A program made the position numbers and the translations under genes. The notes below the pieces were generated by a model. The model made no database searches. It had not been told where the DNA came from and was given only the letters and a program-made list of their open reading frames with translations. A DNA stretch of 64,000 bases from Kribbella pratensis (GTDB taxonomy: Bacteria; Actinomycetota; Actinomycetes; Propionibacteriales; Kribbellaceae): assembly GCF_004365355.1 (NCBI RefSeq), contig NZ_SODP01000005.1:511111-575110 (forward strand). The letters run 5' to 3'. Position 1 is the first letter of the stretch; each line of letters starts with the position of its first letter. Below, in pieces: positions 41,439 through 50,557 of this stretch.

Positions 41439-43739
41439 GTGAACCGGTCGTCCCTTGTCCGTGTACTCCTCGCGTTCTTGGTCCTCGCGGCGTCGACGTA
41501 CGTCACGCTGACCGCGAAACCACAGCTCGGTCTCGACCTGCGCGGCGGGACGCAGATCGTGCTCGAGGCCAAGGACTCTCCGACGGTCAAGGCGACCAGG
41601 GAGACCACCGACAAGGCCACCCAGGTGCTGCACCGGCGGATCGACGCGCTCGGGGTCAGCGAGCCGAACGTGACCCGCCAGGGCGAGAACCGGATCATCG
41701 TCGAACTGCCCGGCGTGCAGGATCCGCGCGAGGCCGCGAAGGTGATCGGCAAGACCGCGCAGCTCACGTTCCACGAGGTCCTCGACCAGGTCGCCCAGAA
41801 GCCCGCCAAGCCGGCGGCCGGCGATCTCTATCTGCCCAGCGAGAGCGGTCAGGGCTTCCTGAAGCTCGCCAAACCCGCGATGACCGGCGAGCTCGTGTCC
41901 GGCGCGGAGGGCCGGCTCGACCCGCAGCAGGTCGCGCAGGGCTGGTTCGTCGAGATGAATTTCAAGGGCGACGGCGGCAAGATCTGGTCGTCGATCACCG
42001 GCAAGGCCGCCTGTAACCCGGTCAACACCGCGCCGCGGCTGATCGCGATCGTGCTGGACAACGAGATCATCAGCTCGCCGCAGGTCGACCCGAACGGCGG
42101 CAACCAGCTCTGCAACATCGGCATCACCGGCGGCAGCACGACGATCTCCGGCGCCTTCACCGAGGAAGAGGCGAAGGATCTCGCCGCGCTGATCTCCGGC
42201 GGCGCGCTGCCCGTGCCGGTCCAGGTGATCGACCAGCGGACGGTCGGCCCGTCGCTCGGCCAGGACGCGATCCAGGCCAGCGCCCTCGCCGCGATCATCG
42301 GCCTCGCGCTCACCGCGCTGTTCATCATCGTGGTCTACCGCCTCGTCGGGCTGATGGCGGTCGTCGGCCTCCTCGGGTACGCCGTGATGTCGTACGCCGC
42401 CCTGACCGCGCTCGGAGCAACCCTGACGTTGCCCGGCCTGGCCGGCTTCGTGCTAGCGATCGGCATGGCCGTCGACGCGAACGTCCTGGTCTTCGAACGC
42501 GCCCGCGAGGATTACATAGCCGGCCGAACCGACGGCCTCCGCAGATCGCTCCGCAGCGGCTTCCAGAACGCCCTGTCCGCGATCGCCGACTCCAACATCA
42601 CCACGCTGCTCGCGGCTGGTCTGCTCTTCTTCCTCGCGGCCGGCCCGGTCCGCGGGTTCGGCGTCACGCTGTCGATCGGCGTACTCGCATCGATGCTGTC
42701 CGCGCTCGTCGTGACACGAGTGCTCGCGGAATTCGCAGTTTCGCGCGGCTTCGTACTGCGGCGCCCACGCCTGAGCGGAATCGCCGGGCACGGCAAGGTC
42801 CGGACCTGGCTGGAGTCGAGGCAGGCGGCGTTGATGAGGCACAGCCGCCGCTGGCTGGTGATCACGGCCGTCGCGATCATCGTGAGCGTTGCCGGCGTCG
42901 CCGTACGCGGACTCAACCTCGGCATCGAGTTCACCGGCGGCCGGCTGATCGAGGTCAGTACGACGCAACCGGTCACGCCCGACCAAGCGCGTGCCGCCGT
43001 GGGCGAAGCGGGGTACCCGACCGCGGTCGTGCAGGCATCCGGGACCGACGACATCACCGTCCGGACCGGGACGATCAGCGACGACGAAGCCGAGAAGATC
43101 AAGGAGTCGATCTCGCGGATCGGCGGCGGCGCCGAGGTGATCCGCAACGAGAGCATCGGCCCGTCGCTCGGTGAGGAACTGCGCAACAAGGGCCTGATCG
43201 CGCTGGGCATCGCCCTGCTGGCCCAGTTGGCCTACCTCGCCGCCCGGTTCCGCTGGACCTTCGGTGCGGGCGCGGTCCTCGCGCTGCTGCAGAACGTCGC
43301 GGTCGTGGTCGGCGTCTTCGCCTGGACCGGCAAGCCGATCGACGGCATTTTCCTGGCCGCGATCCTGACGATCATCGGCTACACGGTGAACGACTCGGTC
43401 GTCGTGTTCGACCGGATCCGGGAGACCCGCAACGCCCGCGCCACCGACAACCTCGGCAAGGTCATCGACACCGCGATCGTCAACGTCCTGCCGCGGACGA
43501 TCAACACCGGTATCTCCACCCTGTTCATCCTCAGCGCACTGCTGTTCCTGGGCGGCGATTCCCTGGCCGACTTCGCCCTGGCGCTGCTGCTCGGCATCCT
43601 GGTCGGCACCTACTCGTCGAACCTCACCGCGGCGCCTCTTCTGCTCGAACTCGAACGCCTCTACCCGGCCCCGCCGCCGCGTCCCAAGCGGCCTCAGGTC
43701 GACCGCGACGCCCAACCCGACCGCGGCGCCGTCGTATAG
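41439..43739 (+). CDS. secDF: Fused SecD-SecF protein-export component
   Basis: 766 residues from GTG 41439 with GGAGG five bases upstream. The SecD half has a first transmembrane segment, the P1 motif LGLDLRGGTQIVLE, an ectodomain and five more segments including AIGMAVDANVLVFERARED. The SecF half begins near residue 465 with IEFTGGRLIEV and ends with NDSVVVFDRIRETRN and two final segments. SecDF uses the proton gradient to help pull exported proteins across the membrane. Most actinobacteria have separate secD and secF next to yajC/ruvB; here the gene is fused, solitary and may be a second copy. Confidence 0.93.
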   Translation: MNRSSLVRVLLAFLVLAASTYVTLTAKPQLGLDLRGGTQIVLEAKDSPTVKATRETTDKATQVLHRRIDALGVSEPNVTRQGENRIIVELPGVQDPREAAKVIGKTAQLTFHEVLDQVAQKPAKPAAGDLYLPSESGQGFLKLAKPAMTGELVSGAEGRLDPQQVAQGWFVEMNFKGDGGKIWSSITGKAACNPVNTAPRLIAIVLDNEIISSPQVDPNGGNQLCNIGITGGSTTISGAFTEEEAKDLAALISGGALPVPVQVIDQRTVGPSLGQDAIQASALAAIIGLALTALFIIVVYRLVGLMAVVGLLGYAVMSYAALTALGATLTLPGLAGFVLAIGMAVDANVLVFERAREDYIAGRTDGLRRSLRSGFQNALSAIADSNITTLLAAGLLFFLAAGPVRGFGVTLSIGVLASMLSALVVTRVLAEFAVSRGFVLRRPRLSGIAGHGKVRTWLESRQAALMRHSRRWLVITAVAIIVSVAGVAVRGLNLGIEFTGGRLIEVSTTQPVTPDQARAAVGEAGYPTAVVQASGTDDITVRTGTISDDEAEKIKESISRIGGGAEVIRNESIGPSLGEELRNKGLIALGIALLAQLAYLAARFRWTFGAGAVLALLQNVAVVVGVFAWTGKPIDGIFLAAILTIIGYTVNDSVVVFDRIRETRNARATDNLGKVIDTAIVNVLPRTINTGISTLFILSALLFLGGDSLADFALALLLGILVGTYSSNLTAAPLLLELERLYPAPPPRPKRPQVDRDAQPDRGAVV

Positions 43740-43813
43740 GCCGAGGTACCACGCAGGGTTATCCACACCCCCGCCCGCCGGACCGGAAATCTGTCGGTCC
43801 GTCGGGCTAGGGT

Positions 43814-45811
43814 GTGGCGGTGGGTGTTGATGTGCGGGAACTGCTGGAAGCTGCCGTGGCCGGGATCGCCGGTCAGACCCGGCCGGGGCAGGTGGAGATG
43901 GCGCAAGCCGTGGACACCGCGATGCACGACGGATCGCATCTGCTCGTGCAGGCCGGCACCGGCACCGGCAAGTCCCTCGGGTACCTCGTGCCCGCGCTGC
44001 TGCACGCGATCGAGGACCGCCGCGTGGTCGTCTCGACCGCGACCCTCGCGCTGCAGTCGCAGCTCGTCGACCGCGATGTCCCGGCGCTCCTCGACGCGAC
44101 CGAGAAGCTCCTCCCGCGCAGACCGAAGTACGCGATCCAGAAGGGGCGGAACAACTACGCCTGCCTGCACCGGATCCGCGAGGGTGCGCCGGACGACGAC
44201 GGGATGCTCATCGACGTGCCGCCGCCCGGTGAGGTGGGTCGCCAGGTCATCGAGCTCCGTGACTGGGCCGAGCAGCAGCTGGCCGACGGCGAGGCCGGCG
44301 ACCGCGACCACGCGCCCTCCCATCAGTACCAGGCCTGGCAGCAGGTCGCGATCGCCGCGCGCGAGTGCCTCGGCGCGCAGAAGTGCCCGTACGGCGAGGA
44401 GTGCTTCGCCGAGAAGGCCAAAGAACACGCCCGCAAGGCCGACATCGTCATCACCAACCACGCCCTGCTGTCGATCGACGCCTTCGAGAACCGGACCGTC
44501 CTGCCCGAGCACGACGTCGTCATCGTCGACGAGGCGCATGAGCTGCCCGCGCGGGTCACGGGTGCCGCGGGTGACGAGCTGTCGCCGCAGATGGTCGAGC
44601 GCGCCGCCAAGCGGGGCCGCCGATTCGTCGACGACGACAAGGCCGACGACCTGATCGACGCCTCCGACGCGCTCCGCGCAGCCCTCGACGGCACCCGCGA
44701 GGGGCGGATCGAGGCGTCGAACGGTCCGGTCCTCGAGGCCGCGGCCCTGGTCCGCGATGCCGCTCGCGCGATGTACTCCGATCTGAACAAGAAGTCCGAC
44801 GACAAGGACGACGACCCGGACGGCGCCAAGCGGCAGTCCAAGGGCGCGGTCAAGGAGATCTTCGACGTCGCCGAACGTGTCGCCGCGCTGAGCGATCTCG
44901 ACGTCGTCTGGATGATCGACCGCGACCGCTTCGGCCGCGAGCTCCGGATCGCCCCGCTGACCGTGGCCGGGCTGCTTCGCGAGCTGGTACTGCGCGACCG
45001 CACCGCCATCCTCACGTCCGCGACGCTGACGCTCGGCGGTGACTTCGACGCGATCGCCCGCCAGGTCGGTCTCCGGCCCGCGGACAAGCTCGCTGACGAC
45101 GACGAGATGCCAGAGCTCGACTCCGACGACGAGACCGCCCCACTGCCGTGGCGCGGTCTCGACGTCGGCTCCCCGTTCGAGTACGAGAAGCAGGCGATTC
45201 TGTACGTCGCGAAGCACCTGCCGCCGCCGCACCGTGACGGGCTGGGCAAGAAGCAGTTCGAGGAGATCATCGACCTGATCACCGCGGCGGGTGGGCGGAC
45301 GCTCGGCCTGTTCTCGTCCCGTCGCGCCGCCGAGGCAGCGACAGCCGCCGTCCGCGAGGCCACCGACCTGAAGGTGCTGTGTCAGGGCGATGCGCAGCTC
45401 GGCGAGCTGGCCCGCGAGTTCGTCGACGATCCGGAGACCTCGCTGTTCGGGACGCTGTCGCTGTGGCAAGGGATCGACGTACCGGGTTCGACCTGCAACC
45501 TGGTGATCATCGACCGCGTCCCGTTCCCGCGGCCCGACGAGCCCCTGATGGCGGCTCGTCAGCGCGCGGTCGACGAGGCGGGCGGCAACGGCTTCATGGC
45601 CGTCGCAGCGACGCACGCCGGGTTGTTGCTCGCGCAGGGGACCGGCCGATTGATCCGCCGCAGTACCGATCGTGGCGTCGTCGCGATCCTCGACCCCCGC
45701 ATCGTCACCCAGCGGTACGGCGCGTTCCTGCGCGCCTCCTTGCCTCCGATGTGGCCGACCGCCGATCGTGAGAAGGTGCTTGGCGCCTTGAAACGACTGC
45801 AGTCGACATGA
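43814..45811 (+). CDS. DinG/XPD-family iron-sulfur DNA helicase
   Basis: 665 residues from GTG 43814; GTG 43820 is equally possible and neither has a strong ribosome site. Walker A is AGTGTGKS (47-54) and Walker B is DEAH (239-242). Four cysteines between them, C117, C185, C191 and C197, have the spacing of the XPD/DinG 4Fe-4S cluster. Late motifs include FSSRRAAE, WQGIDVPG and QGTGRLIRR. It unwinds DNA 5'-3' at forks, R-loops or damaged sites. Its stop overlaps the start of an ATP-dependent ligase (ATGA), and lexA lies 1.7 kb on. Confidence 0.93.
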   Translation: MAVGVDVRELLEAAVAGIAGQTRPGQVEMAQAVDTAMHDGSHLLVQAGTGTGKSLGYLVPALLHAIEDRRVVVSTATLALQSQLVDRDVPALLDATEKLLPRRPKYAIQKGRNNYACLHRIREGAPDDDGMLIDVPPPGEVGRQVIELRDWAEQQLADGEAGDRDHAPSHQYQAWQQVAIAARECLGAQKCPYGEECFAEKAKEHARKADIVITNHALLSIDAFENRTVLPEHDVVIVDEAHELPARVTGAAGDELSPQMVERAAKRGRRFVDDDKADDLIDASDALRAALDGTREGRIEASNGPVLEAAALVRDAARAMYSDLNKKSDDKDDDPDGAKRQSKGAVKEIFDVAERVAALSDLDVVWMIDRDRFGRELRIAPLTVAGLLRELVLRDRTAILTSATLTLGGDFDAIARQVGLRPADKLADDDEMPELDSDDETAPLPWRGLDVGSPFEYEKQAILYVAKHLPPPHRDGLGKKQFEEIIDLITAAGGRTLGLFSSRRAAEAATAAVREATDLKVLCQGDAQLGELAREFVDDPETSLFGTLSLWQGIDVPGSTCNLVIIDRVPFPRPDEPLMAARQRAVDEAGGNGFMAVAATHAGLLLAQGTGRLIRRSTDRGVVAILDPRIVTQRYGAFLRASLPPMWPTADREKVLGALKRLQST

Positions 45812-46785
45812 GTCCGGCCGGTCCGCCCGTGCTGCCGATGATGGCGTCGCTGGGGCAGATGCCATCGGGTTCGGGCTGGTCGTACGAACTGAAGTGGGAC
45901 GGCATCCGCGTCATCGCCGAGGTCGACGACGGCGTGTGCCGGCTCTGGTCGCGCAACAGCCACGATGTCTCCGGCGGGTACCCGGAGCTCCTCGGTCTCG
46001 CCGAAGCGCCGGGGCTGCGGCTGCCTGCCGTGCTCGATGGTGAGATCGTCACGCTGGACGAGCACGGCGCACCGTCGTTCGGCCTGCTGCAGCGGCGGAT
46101 GCACGTGCGCGATCCGCGCCAGCTCAGGCATCTGATCACCGAGGTTCCGGTCTCGGTCCGCCTCTTCGACGTCCTCCGCTTCGACGGCAAGTGGTTGCTG
46201 GAGGCAACGTACGACGATCGCCGCGGACTGCTCGACTCGCTGGACATCGGCGACCCGTTCTGGGAGATCCCGCCCGCGCTGCGGGACGGTTCGGAAGCGC
46301 TGGACCGGTCGGCCGCGGAAGGACTCGAAGGCGTCGTCGCGAAGCGCCGCAAGTCGCGATATCTCCCCGGCCGTCGCAGCTCCGACTGGATCAAGATCAA
46401 GCCGGTGCAGACCAGGGACGTCGTGCTGTTGGGATGGCATCCGGGGGAGGGCAACCGCGAAGGGATGATCGGTTCCTTCTACTGCGGCGCGTACACGGAG
46501 CCCGGCGGCGAGCTCGTGCTGATCGGCAAAGTCGGATCCGGCCTGGACTTCGCGACCCTGGACATGCTCAGCGCCGAGCTGGCCGGTCTGGAGATCGACC
46601 GCCCGTCGTTCGACCCGTCGGGCATCCCGATGACCGACCGGCGGCGGGCGCACTGGCTCGACCCCGTCCTGGTCGCCGAGGTCACCTTCTCCGGCTGGGG
46701 CGGCGACGGCCGGCTCCGGCATCCGGTCTGGCGTGGATTGCGCCTCGACATCAACCCGGAAACGGTTCTCGTCGCGCGCAACTGA
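45808..46785 (+). CDS. ATP-dependent DNA ligase (LigC/LigD-type)
   Basis: 325 residues. Motif I is ELKWDGIR with adenylated K29; motif III LDGEIVTLDE, motif IV EGVVAKR and motif V WIKIKP are present, followed by an OB domain (VLLGWHPGEG ... VEVTFSGW-like). It has no polymerase or nuclease domain, so it is a stand-alone ligase of the LigC or LigD-ligase type, used in nick sealing and non-homologous repair. Translation is coupled to the upstream helicase. Ku is not in the window. Confidence 0.93.
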   Translation: MSPAGPPVLPMMASLGQMPSGSGWSYELKWDGIRVIAEVDDGVCRLWSRNSHDVSGGYPELLGLAEAPGLRLPAVLDGEIVTLDEHGAPSFGLLQRRMHVRDPRQLRHLITEVPVSVRLFDVLRFDGKWLLEATYDDRRGLLDSLDIGDPFWEIPPALRDGSEALDRSAAEGLEGVVAKRRKSRYLPGRRSSDWIKIKPVQTRDVVLLGWHPGEGNREGMIGSFYCGAYTEPGGELVLIGKVGSGLDFATLDMLSAELAGLEIDRPSFDPSGIPMTDRRRAHWLDPVLVAEVTFSGWGGDGRLRHPVWRGLRLDINPETVLVARN

Positions 46786-46943
46786 CTGTGCAGCTGCATT
46801 TGCGGGACGCCGCGACATGCAGGCAGCGGCAGAAACTGTTCGAAATGCGGCGAAGATTCTGAGGTGCTGCGACGCCGTCTGTTCACCTGTCGCAGGAATT
46901 CAGCAAACCAACAGTTGCGTACGGCCCCGAATCGCGGCCAGGG

Positions 46944-47453
46944 TCAGTCGTTCGTTTCCCTCGACGGTGCAGGCACCGCCAGCGCGGCCTCGATCTTGTC
47001 GGCCAGCTTCTCCGGCGAGTGGGTGGGCGAGTAGCGCGCGATCACCCCACCGTCACGGCCGACCAGGAACTTGGTGAAGTTCCACTTGATCCGGCCGCCG
47101 AGCAGGCCGCCCTGCTCGCGTTTCAGCCAGTTGTACAACGGGATCGTCTTCGATCCGTTGACATCGATCTTGGCGAACATCGGGAACGTGACGTGGTAGA
47201 TCGTCGAGCAGAAGTTCGCGATCTCGTTCTCGTCGCCGGGCTCCTGGTGGCCGAACTGGTCGCAGGGAAAGCCGAGCACCGAGAAGCCCTGCCGGCGATA
47301 CGTCCGGTAGAGCTTCTGAAGACCCGTGTACTGCGGAGTCTGGGCACACTGCGACGCCGTGTTCACCACCAGGAGCACCTGGTCGCGGAAATCGGCAAGA
47401 GACTGTTCATTGCCTTCGATCCGCGTGGCGCTGAAGTCATAGACAGTCGTCAT
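46944..47453 (-). CDS. Glutathione peroxidase family (thioredoxin-type peroxidase)
   Basis: 169 residues. Peroxidatic C36 (NTASQC), Q66 (FPCDQFG) and W124-N125 (KWNFTKFLV) form the catalytic tetrad, and C82 (ANFCST) may be the resolving Cys. Cys-type GPx enzymes of actinobacteria usually take electrons from thioredoxin or mycothiol rather than glutathione. The gene lies between the repair pair and lexA. The 158 bp between 46786 and 46943 show nothing recognisable. Confidence 0.93.
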   Translation of the reverse strand: MTTVYDFSATRIEGNEQSLADFRDQVLLVVNTASQCAQTPQYTGLQKLYRTYRRQGFSVLGFPCDQFGHQEPGDENEIANFCSTIYHVTFPMFAKIDVNGSKTIPLYNWLKREQGGLLGGRIKWNFTKFLVGRDGGVIARYSPTHSPEKLADKIEAALAVPAPSRETND

Positions 47454-47501
47454 AGCTCAATGCTGACACGACACGCCGGACTTCGCTCGCCGTCTGACAT
47501 G

Positions 47502-48275
47502 TCAGACTCGGCGCAGAACTGTTACGACCTTTCCGAGAATGACGGCGTCCTTCCCGTCGATCGGCTCGAAGGCCGGGTTGTGCGGGAGCAGCAGGATCTC
47601 GGTCTTGGTCTTCTTGAACGTCTTCACGGTCGCCTCGCCGTCGATCATCGCGGCCACGATGTCGCCGTTCTCCGCGGTCTGCTCCTGCCGGACGACGACC
47701 CAGTCGCCGTCGCAGATCGCGGCGTCGATCATCGACTCGCCCTTGACCTTCAGCATGAACAGGGTGCCCTCGCCGACCATTGCCTTAGGCAACGGGAAGA
47801 CCTCTTCGATCTCCTGCTCGGCCAGGATCGGATTACCGGCGGCGATCTGGCCGACCACCGGCACGTAGACCGCGTCCGGATGCGCGTCGCCCGCGCCGGT
47901 CTCGTCGTACGTCGTCTGCCGCACCGAGCCGAGCGCCGAACGGCGGGCCGCCGCGTCGACCTCACCCGGGTAGCGGACCTCGATCGCCCTTGGCCGGTTG
48001 GGATCGCGGCGGAGCAGACCCTTCTGCTCGAGCACGCGGAGCTGGTGTGACACCGAGGAGGAGCTGGTCAGGCCGACCCGCTCGCCGATCTCACGCATCG
48101 AGGGCGGGTAGCCGCGGCTGTCCACCGAATCGCGGATCACGTCCAGCACGCGGCGCTGGCGCGGGGTCAGTCCGGTCGCGTCGGCCGGCCCGTCGGGCAG
48201 CTCGGTCACGGTCCGGTCCGCCTTGTCCGCACCGTTGCGATCGTCCTTGCTGGAACCGCTCGGCGTCCTGGCCAT
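47502..48275 (-). CDS. lexA: SOS repressor LexA
   Basis: 257 residues, ATG 48275. N-terminal winged helix (LTPRQRRVLDVIRDS ... PPSMREIGERVGLTSSSSVSHQL), self-cleavage bond A146-G147 (QIAAGNP), and catalytic S181 (GESM) and K218 (ATVKTFK). RecA-stimulated autocleavage derepresses SOS genes. Two LexA boxes lie in its own upstream region. The arrangement, divergent from a LysM protein, is that of mycobacterial lexA-Rv2719c and corynebacterial lexA-divS. The N-terminal 35 residues are an actinobacterial extension. Confidence 0.97.
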   Translation of the reverse strand: MARTPSGSSKDDRNGADKADRTVTELPDGPADATGLTPRQRRVLDVIRDSVDSRGYPPSMREIGERVGLTSSSSVSHQLRVLEQKGLLRRDPNRPRAIEVRYPGEVDAAARRSALGSVRQTTYDETGAGDAHPDAVYVPVVGQIAAGNPILAEQEIEEVFPLPKAMVGEGTLFMLKVKGESMIDAAICDGDWVVVRQEQTAENGDIVAAMIDGEATVKTFKKTKTEILLLPHNPAFEPIDGKDAVILGKVVTVLRRV

Positions 48276-48366
48276 CGGTGGTTGCTCCTCGGGTCGGGCC
48301 GGTGATCACACCACCGGCCGGAACTTGCTCGACTGTGATGACCGTAGACCGAATCCTGAGATTCTT

Positions 48367-48408
48367 CAAACATCTGTTCGAAGGCGTGTCGGTTCGCACG
48401 TCTGTTCG
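48367..48408 (-). promoter_or_regulatory. Two LexA boxes upstream of lexA
   Basis: CAAACATCTGTTCG (48367-48380) matches CGAACA-N2-TGTTCG at 11 of 12 positions, and CGCACGTCTGTTCG (48395-48408) at 10 of 12. They are 28 bp apart and 92-133 bp before the lexA start, consistent with autorepression. Confidence 0.75.
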
Positions 48409-48514
48409 TGTGTCAGGTTATAAGCCGCACGCGGGCAACTTCGGCGTCAGGGAATTTCGCGGGCGTGTCCTGGTTGGAAGTGGTTGCGCGACGGGTCCCC
48501 GTCGGTTAATCATT

Positions 48515-48544
48515 CGTACAGACGTTCGATCGAACAGGTGTTCG
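48515..48544 (+). promoter_or_regulatory. Two adjacent LexA boxes upstream of the LysM gene
   Basis: CGAACAGGTGTTCG (48531-48544) is a perfect actinobacterial SOS box. Sixteen bases upstream, CGTACAGACGTTCG (48515-48528) matches 10 of 12 consensus positions. Both lie about 100 bp before the LysM gene start. Confidence 0.85.
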
Positions 48545-48642
48545 GTCGGGTCGGATCGGCCGCTTTCAGAAACTGTCGGAGGCGGCCGGTAGACAGGACT
48601 CAACACCGCAGGACGCGCACCGACCGAGGTCTGGAGGATCCG

Positions 48643-49158
48643 ATGAGCACAGCAGCTCTGGCGGCACACCGACTGGCACCACACCGCTCACCCGAGCCCG
48701 CCGTGGCGCCGGTGACGACGCCCGTGCCGGTGACGGCGCCGCGCCGCCGGCCGCGCATCGATGGTGCGACCGACTCCCTTCCGGTCCGGGCCTGCTCCGG
48801 CGAGGCGCTCGGCCGCCATGCCACGCCGACCCGTCAGCGCCCCGAGGTCGAGCCGTCCGCTCTGCGCCTGACCCGCCGCGGCCGCATGCTGCTGACCGCC
48901 GTGTCGGTCCTGATCTTCGGCTCGGCGATCGTCGTTCTGGGTCTCCGCGTGACCGGCGTCCTCGAGCCCGGTCCGCGCTTCACCCACACCGTCCCGGTCC
49001 AGGTGGCGCCCGGCCAGACGCTGTGGTCGATCGCCCAGAACACCAACCCCACCGAGGACCCGGCGACGATCGTCGAGAAGATCGCCGACCTCAACAAGCT
49101 GTCCAGTCCGGCCGACATCACCCCTGGCGAGACGCTCCAGATCCCGATCGCCGGCTGA
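48643..49158 (+). CDS. LysM protein, probable SOS cell-division inhibitor (DivS/Rv2719c-like)
   Basis: 171 residues from ATG 48643 behind GGAGG. A Pro/Arg-rich cytoplasmic part (about 85 residues) precedes one transmembrane helix (LLTAVSVLIFGSAIVVLGL), then an extracellular LysM domain (HTVPVQVAPGQTLWSIAQ ... TPGETLQIP). Divergence from lexA and the SOS boxes match the cell-division suppressors DivS (Corynebacterium) and Rv2719c (Mycobacterium). It probably binds peptidoglycan at the septum and delays division during DNA damage. Its end overlaps the converging methyltransferase gene by 41 bases. Confidence 0.88.
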   Translation: MSTAALAAHRLAPHRSPEPAVAPVTTPVPVTAPRRRPRIDGATDSLPVRACSGEALGRHATPTRQRPEVEPSALRLTRRGRMLLTAVSVLIFGSAIVVLGLRVTGVLEPGPRFTHTVPVQVAPGQTLWSIAQNTNPTEDPATIVEKIADLNKLSSPADITPGETLQIPIAG

Positions 49159-49927
49159 TCTTGGTGGCATAGCCCAGGTAGGACAGGTCGATCCGCCGGA
49201 CCGGACCGATATCCATCAACCGACTCGCCTCGCCGAACGTGAGGTGCCCGAGTCGCATCCGGACGAAGTTCCACCCTAGTGAGGCCCGGCCCGCTCGTGG
49301 CCCGAGCCCGACGACCTCGCCCAACCGCAGGCCGTGCCGCCGCAGAATCTCCTCGAGCTCGAGCGGCTTGATGAACATCGCCCAGGAGTGCACGCCGGAG
49401 TCGACGACCCGCGTCAATCGCCACTCCTGCAGCAGCTTGATGAAGAACAACTTCGACGCCCGCGTCCGGTTGATCGTGTCGAACAGGTAGACCCCGCCGG
49501 GCTTCAACACCCGGGCGGTTTCCGCGACAACTCGATCCAGATCCGCGACATGCTCGAGGACGTCACAGCAGTACGCGATATCGACGCTCTCGTCCTTCAG
49601 CGCAAGCCGTTCGCCCGCATTCACGACGTACCCGATCTTCAGTCTGTACGCCGACGCGTGCCGCCGTGCGGTCGTGATCGAAATCTCTGACGGATCGACG
49701 CCGACGACTCGGCATCCGATGCGCGCGAACTCCTCGGCCAGGAAGCCGCCGCCGCATCCGACGTCGACCGCACGCAGGCCGGCCGGATCGCGTCCAAGTC
49801 GGTCGAGTACGTCGCGGAAGTACGCGAATCGCGCAGGCGTGAAGCTGCCGTTCAGCGCATTCAGTGGATTCGACTCGTCCCACCAGCCGCTGCCCAGCCG
49901 GTCGTAGATCGCGTTGTCAATCGGCAT
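49118..49927 (-). CDS. UbiG-like class I SAM methyltransferase
   Basis: 269 residues from ATG 49927. SAM-binding motif I is AVDVGCGGGFLAEEFA, motif post-I VVGVDPSE, and later CCDVLEHVADLD and LKPGGVYLFDTIN. The opening NAIYDRLGSGWWDESNPLNALN is that of UbiG-type 3-demethylubiquinol methyltransferases, but actinobacteria make menaquinone, so another small aromatic or lipid substrate is likely. Its start overlaps the GNAT gene stop, so the two are probably co-translated. Confidence 0.88.
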   Translation of the reverse strand: MPIDNAIYDRLGSGWWDESNPLNALNGSFTPARFAYFRDVLDRLGRDPAGLRAVDVGCGGGFLAEEFARIGCRVVGVDPSEISITTARRHASAYRLKIGYVVNAGERLALKDESVDIAYCCDVLEHVADLDRVVAETARVLKPGGVYLFDTINRTRASKLFFIKLLQEWRLTRVVDSGVHSWAMFIKPLELEEILRRHGLRLGEVVGLGPRAGRASLGWNFVRMRLGHLTFGEASRLMDIGPVRRIDLSYLGYATKISRRSGSGASRQG

Positions 49928-50483
49928 CACGCCAATCGTCCTCCAGTAACGCGTAGACGTACTCGTTCGCCCATTCGCCCTTGAACTGGAGCGCGTCGAT
50001 GAAATGCGCCTCCCGGCGCATCCCCAGCCGCTCGAGCAAGCGGGCCGATGCATCGTTCCGATCGTCGAGCACCGCGACGATCCGATGCAGCCCGAGTTCC
50101 TCGAACCCGACCCGCAACATCTCCCGCGCCGCCTCCGCTGCCAGCCCTTTCCCCTGGTACGCCGTGTGCAGCGCGAACCCGATCTCGCCCTGCCGGTCGA
50201 CCTCGCTCGCCCACTTCAGCAGGACCTCGCCGATCACGGTCCCGGTCTCGAGGAGCTCGATCGCGAGCACCAGCCACTGACCCGGCTCCGTCAACTCGCC
50301 CTGCAAGAGCTTTTTCTCCAGCGCAACCCGCGTCTCCTCGCGATCGCGCACCGGCCACGGCGTGTACCGCACCACCTCCGGCCGCGAGTGGAAGGCGTAA
50401 AGGTCATCCAGGTCGCCCATCCGATGCGGCCGCAGCTCCAGCCGCTCGGTCCGCAGTGGGTACGCGGGTCGGAATCCAGTCAC
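49917..50483 (-). CDS. RimJ/RimL-type GNAT acetyltransferase
   Basis: 188 residues from GTG 50483, with GAGG nearby; the frame is open further upstream but that would run over the TetR operator. RTERLELRPHRMGDLDDLYAFHS and YQGKGLAAEAAREMLRVGFEELGLHRI are RimJ/L-type signatures. It might acetylate a ribosomal protein, an antibiotic or an amine. A divergent TetR gene and a palindrome between them suggest specific regulation. Confidence 0.87.
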   Translation of the reverse strand: MTGFRPAYPLRTERLELRPHRMGDLDDLYAFHSRPEVVRYTPWPVRDREETRVALEKKLLQGELTEPGQWLVLAIELLETGTVIGEVLLKWASEVDRQGEIGFALHTAYQGKGLAAEAAREMLRVGFEELGLHRIVAVLDDRNDASARLLERLGMRREAHFIDALQFKGEWANEYVYALLEDDWRDAD

Positions 50484-50502
50484 GGCACCATCCTCGGCTA
50501 CG

Positions 50503-50523
50503 CTGTCTAATGACGTTAGACAG
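50503..50523. promoter_or_regulatory. Palindromic operator between GNAT and TetR genes
   Basis: A perfect inverted repeat CTGTCTAA-N5-TTAGACAG (21 bp in all) lies 20 bp before the GNAT start and 35 bp before the chosen TetR start. This is the usual form and place of a TetR autoregulatory site. Confidence 0.75.
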
Positions 50524-50557
50524 TACCCGTGCGCGACCACCCCGACAACGAGATTTC

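Noticed and set aside
43759..43767. Perfect DnaA box TTATCCACA before the DinG-like gene as a sign of the replication origin
   Set aside because: A single box with no AT-rich region and no dnaA or dnaN nearby. One such match is expected by chance in a genome.
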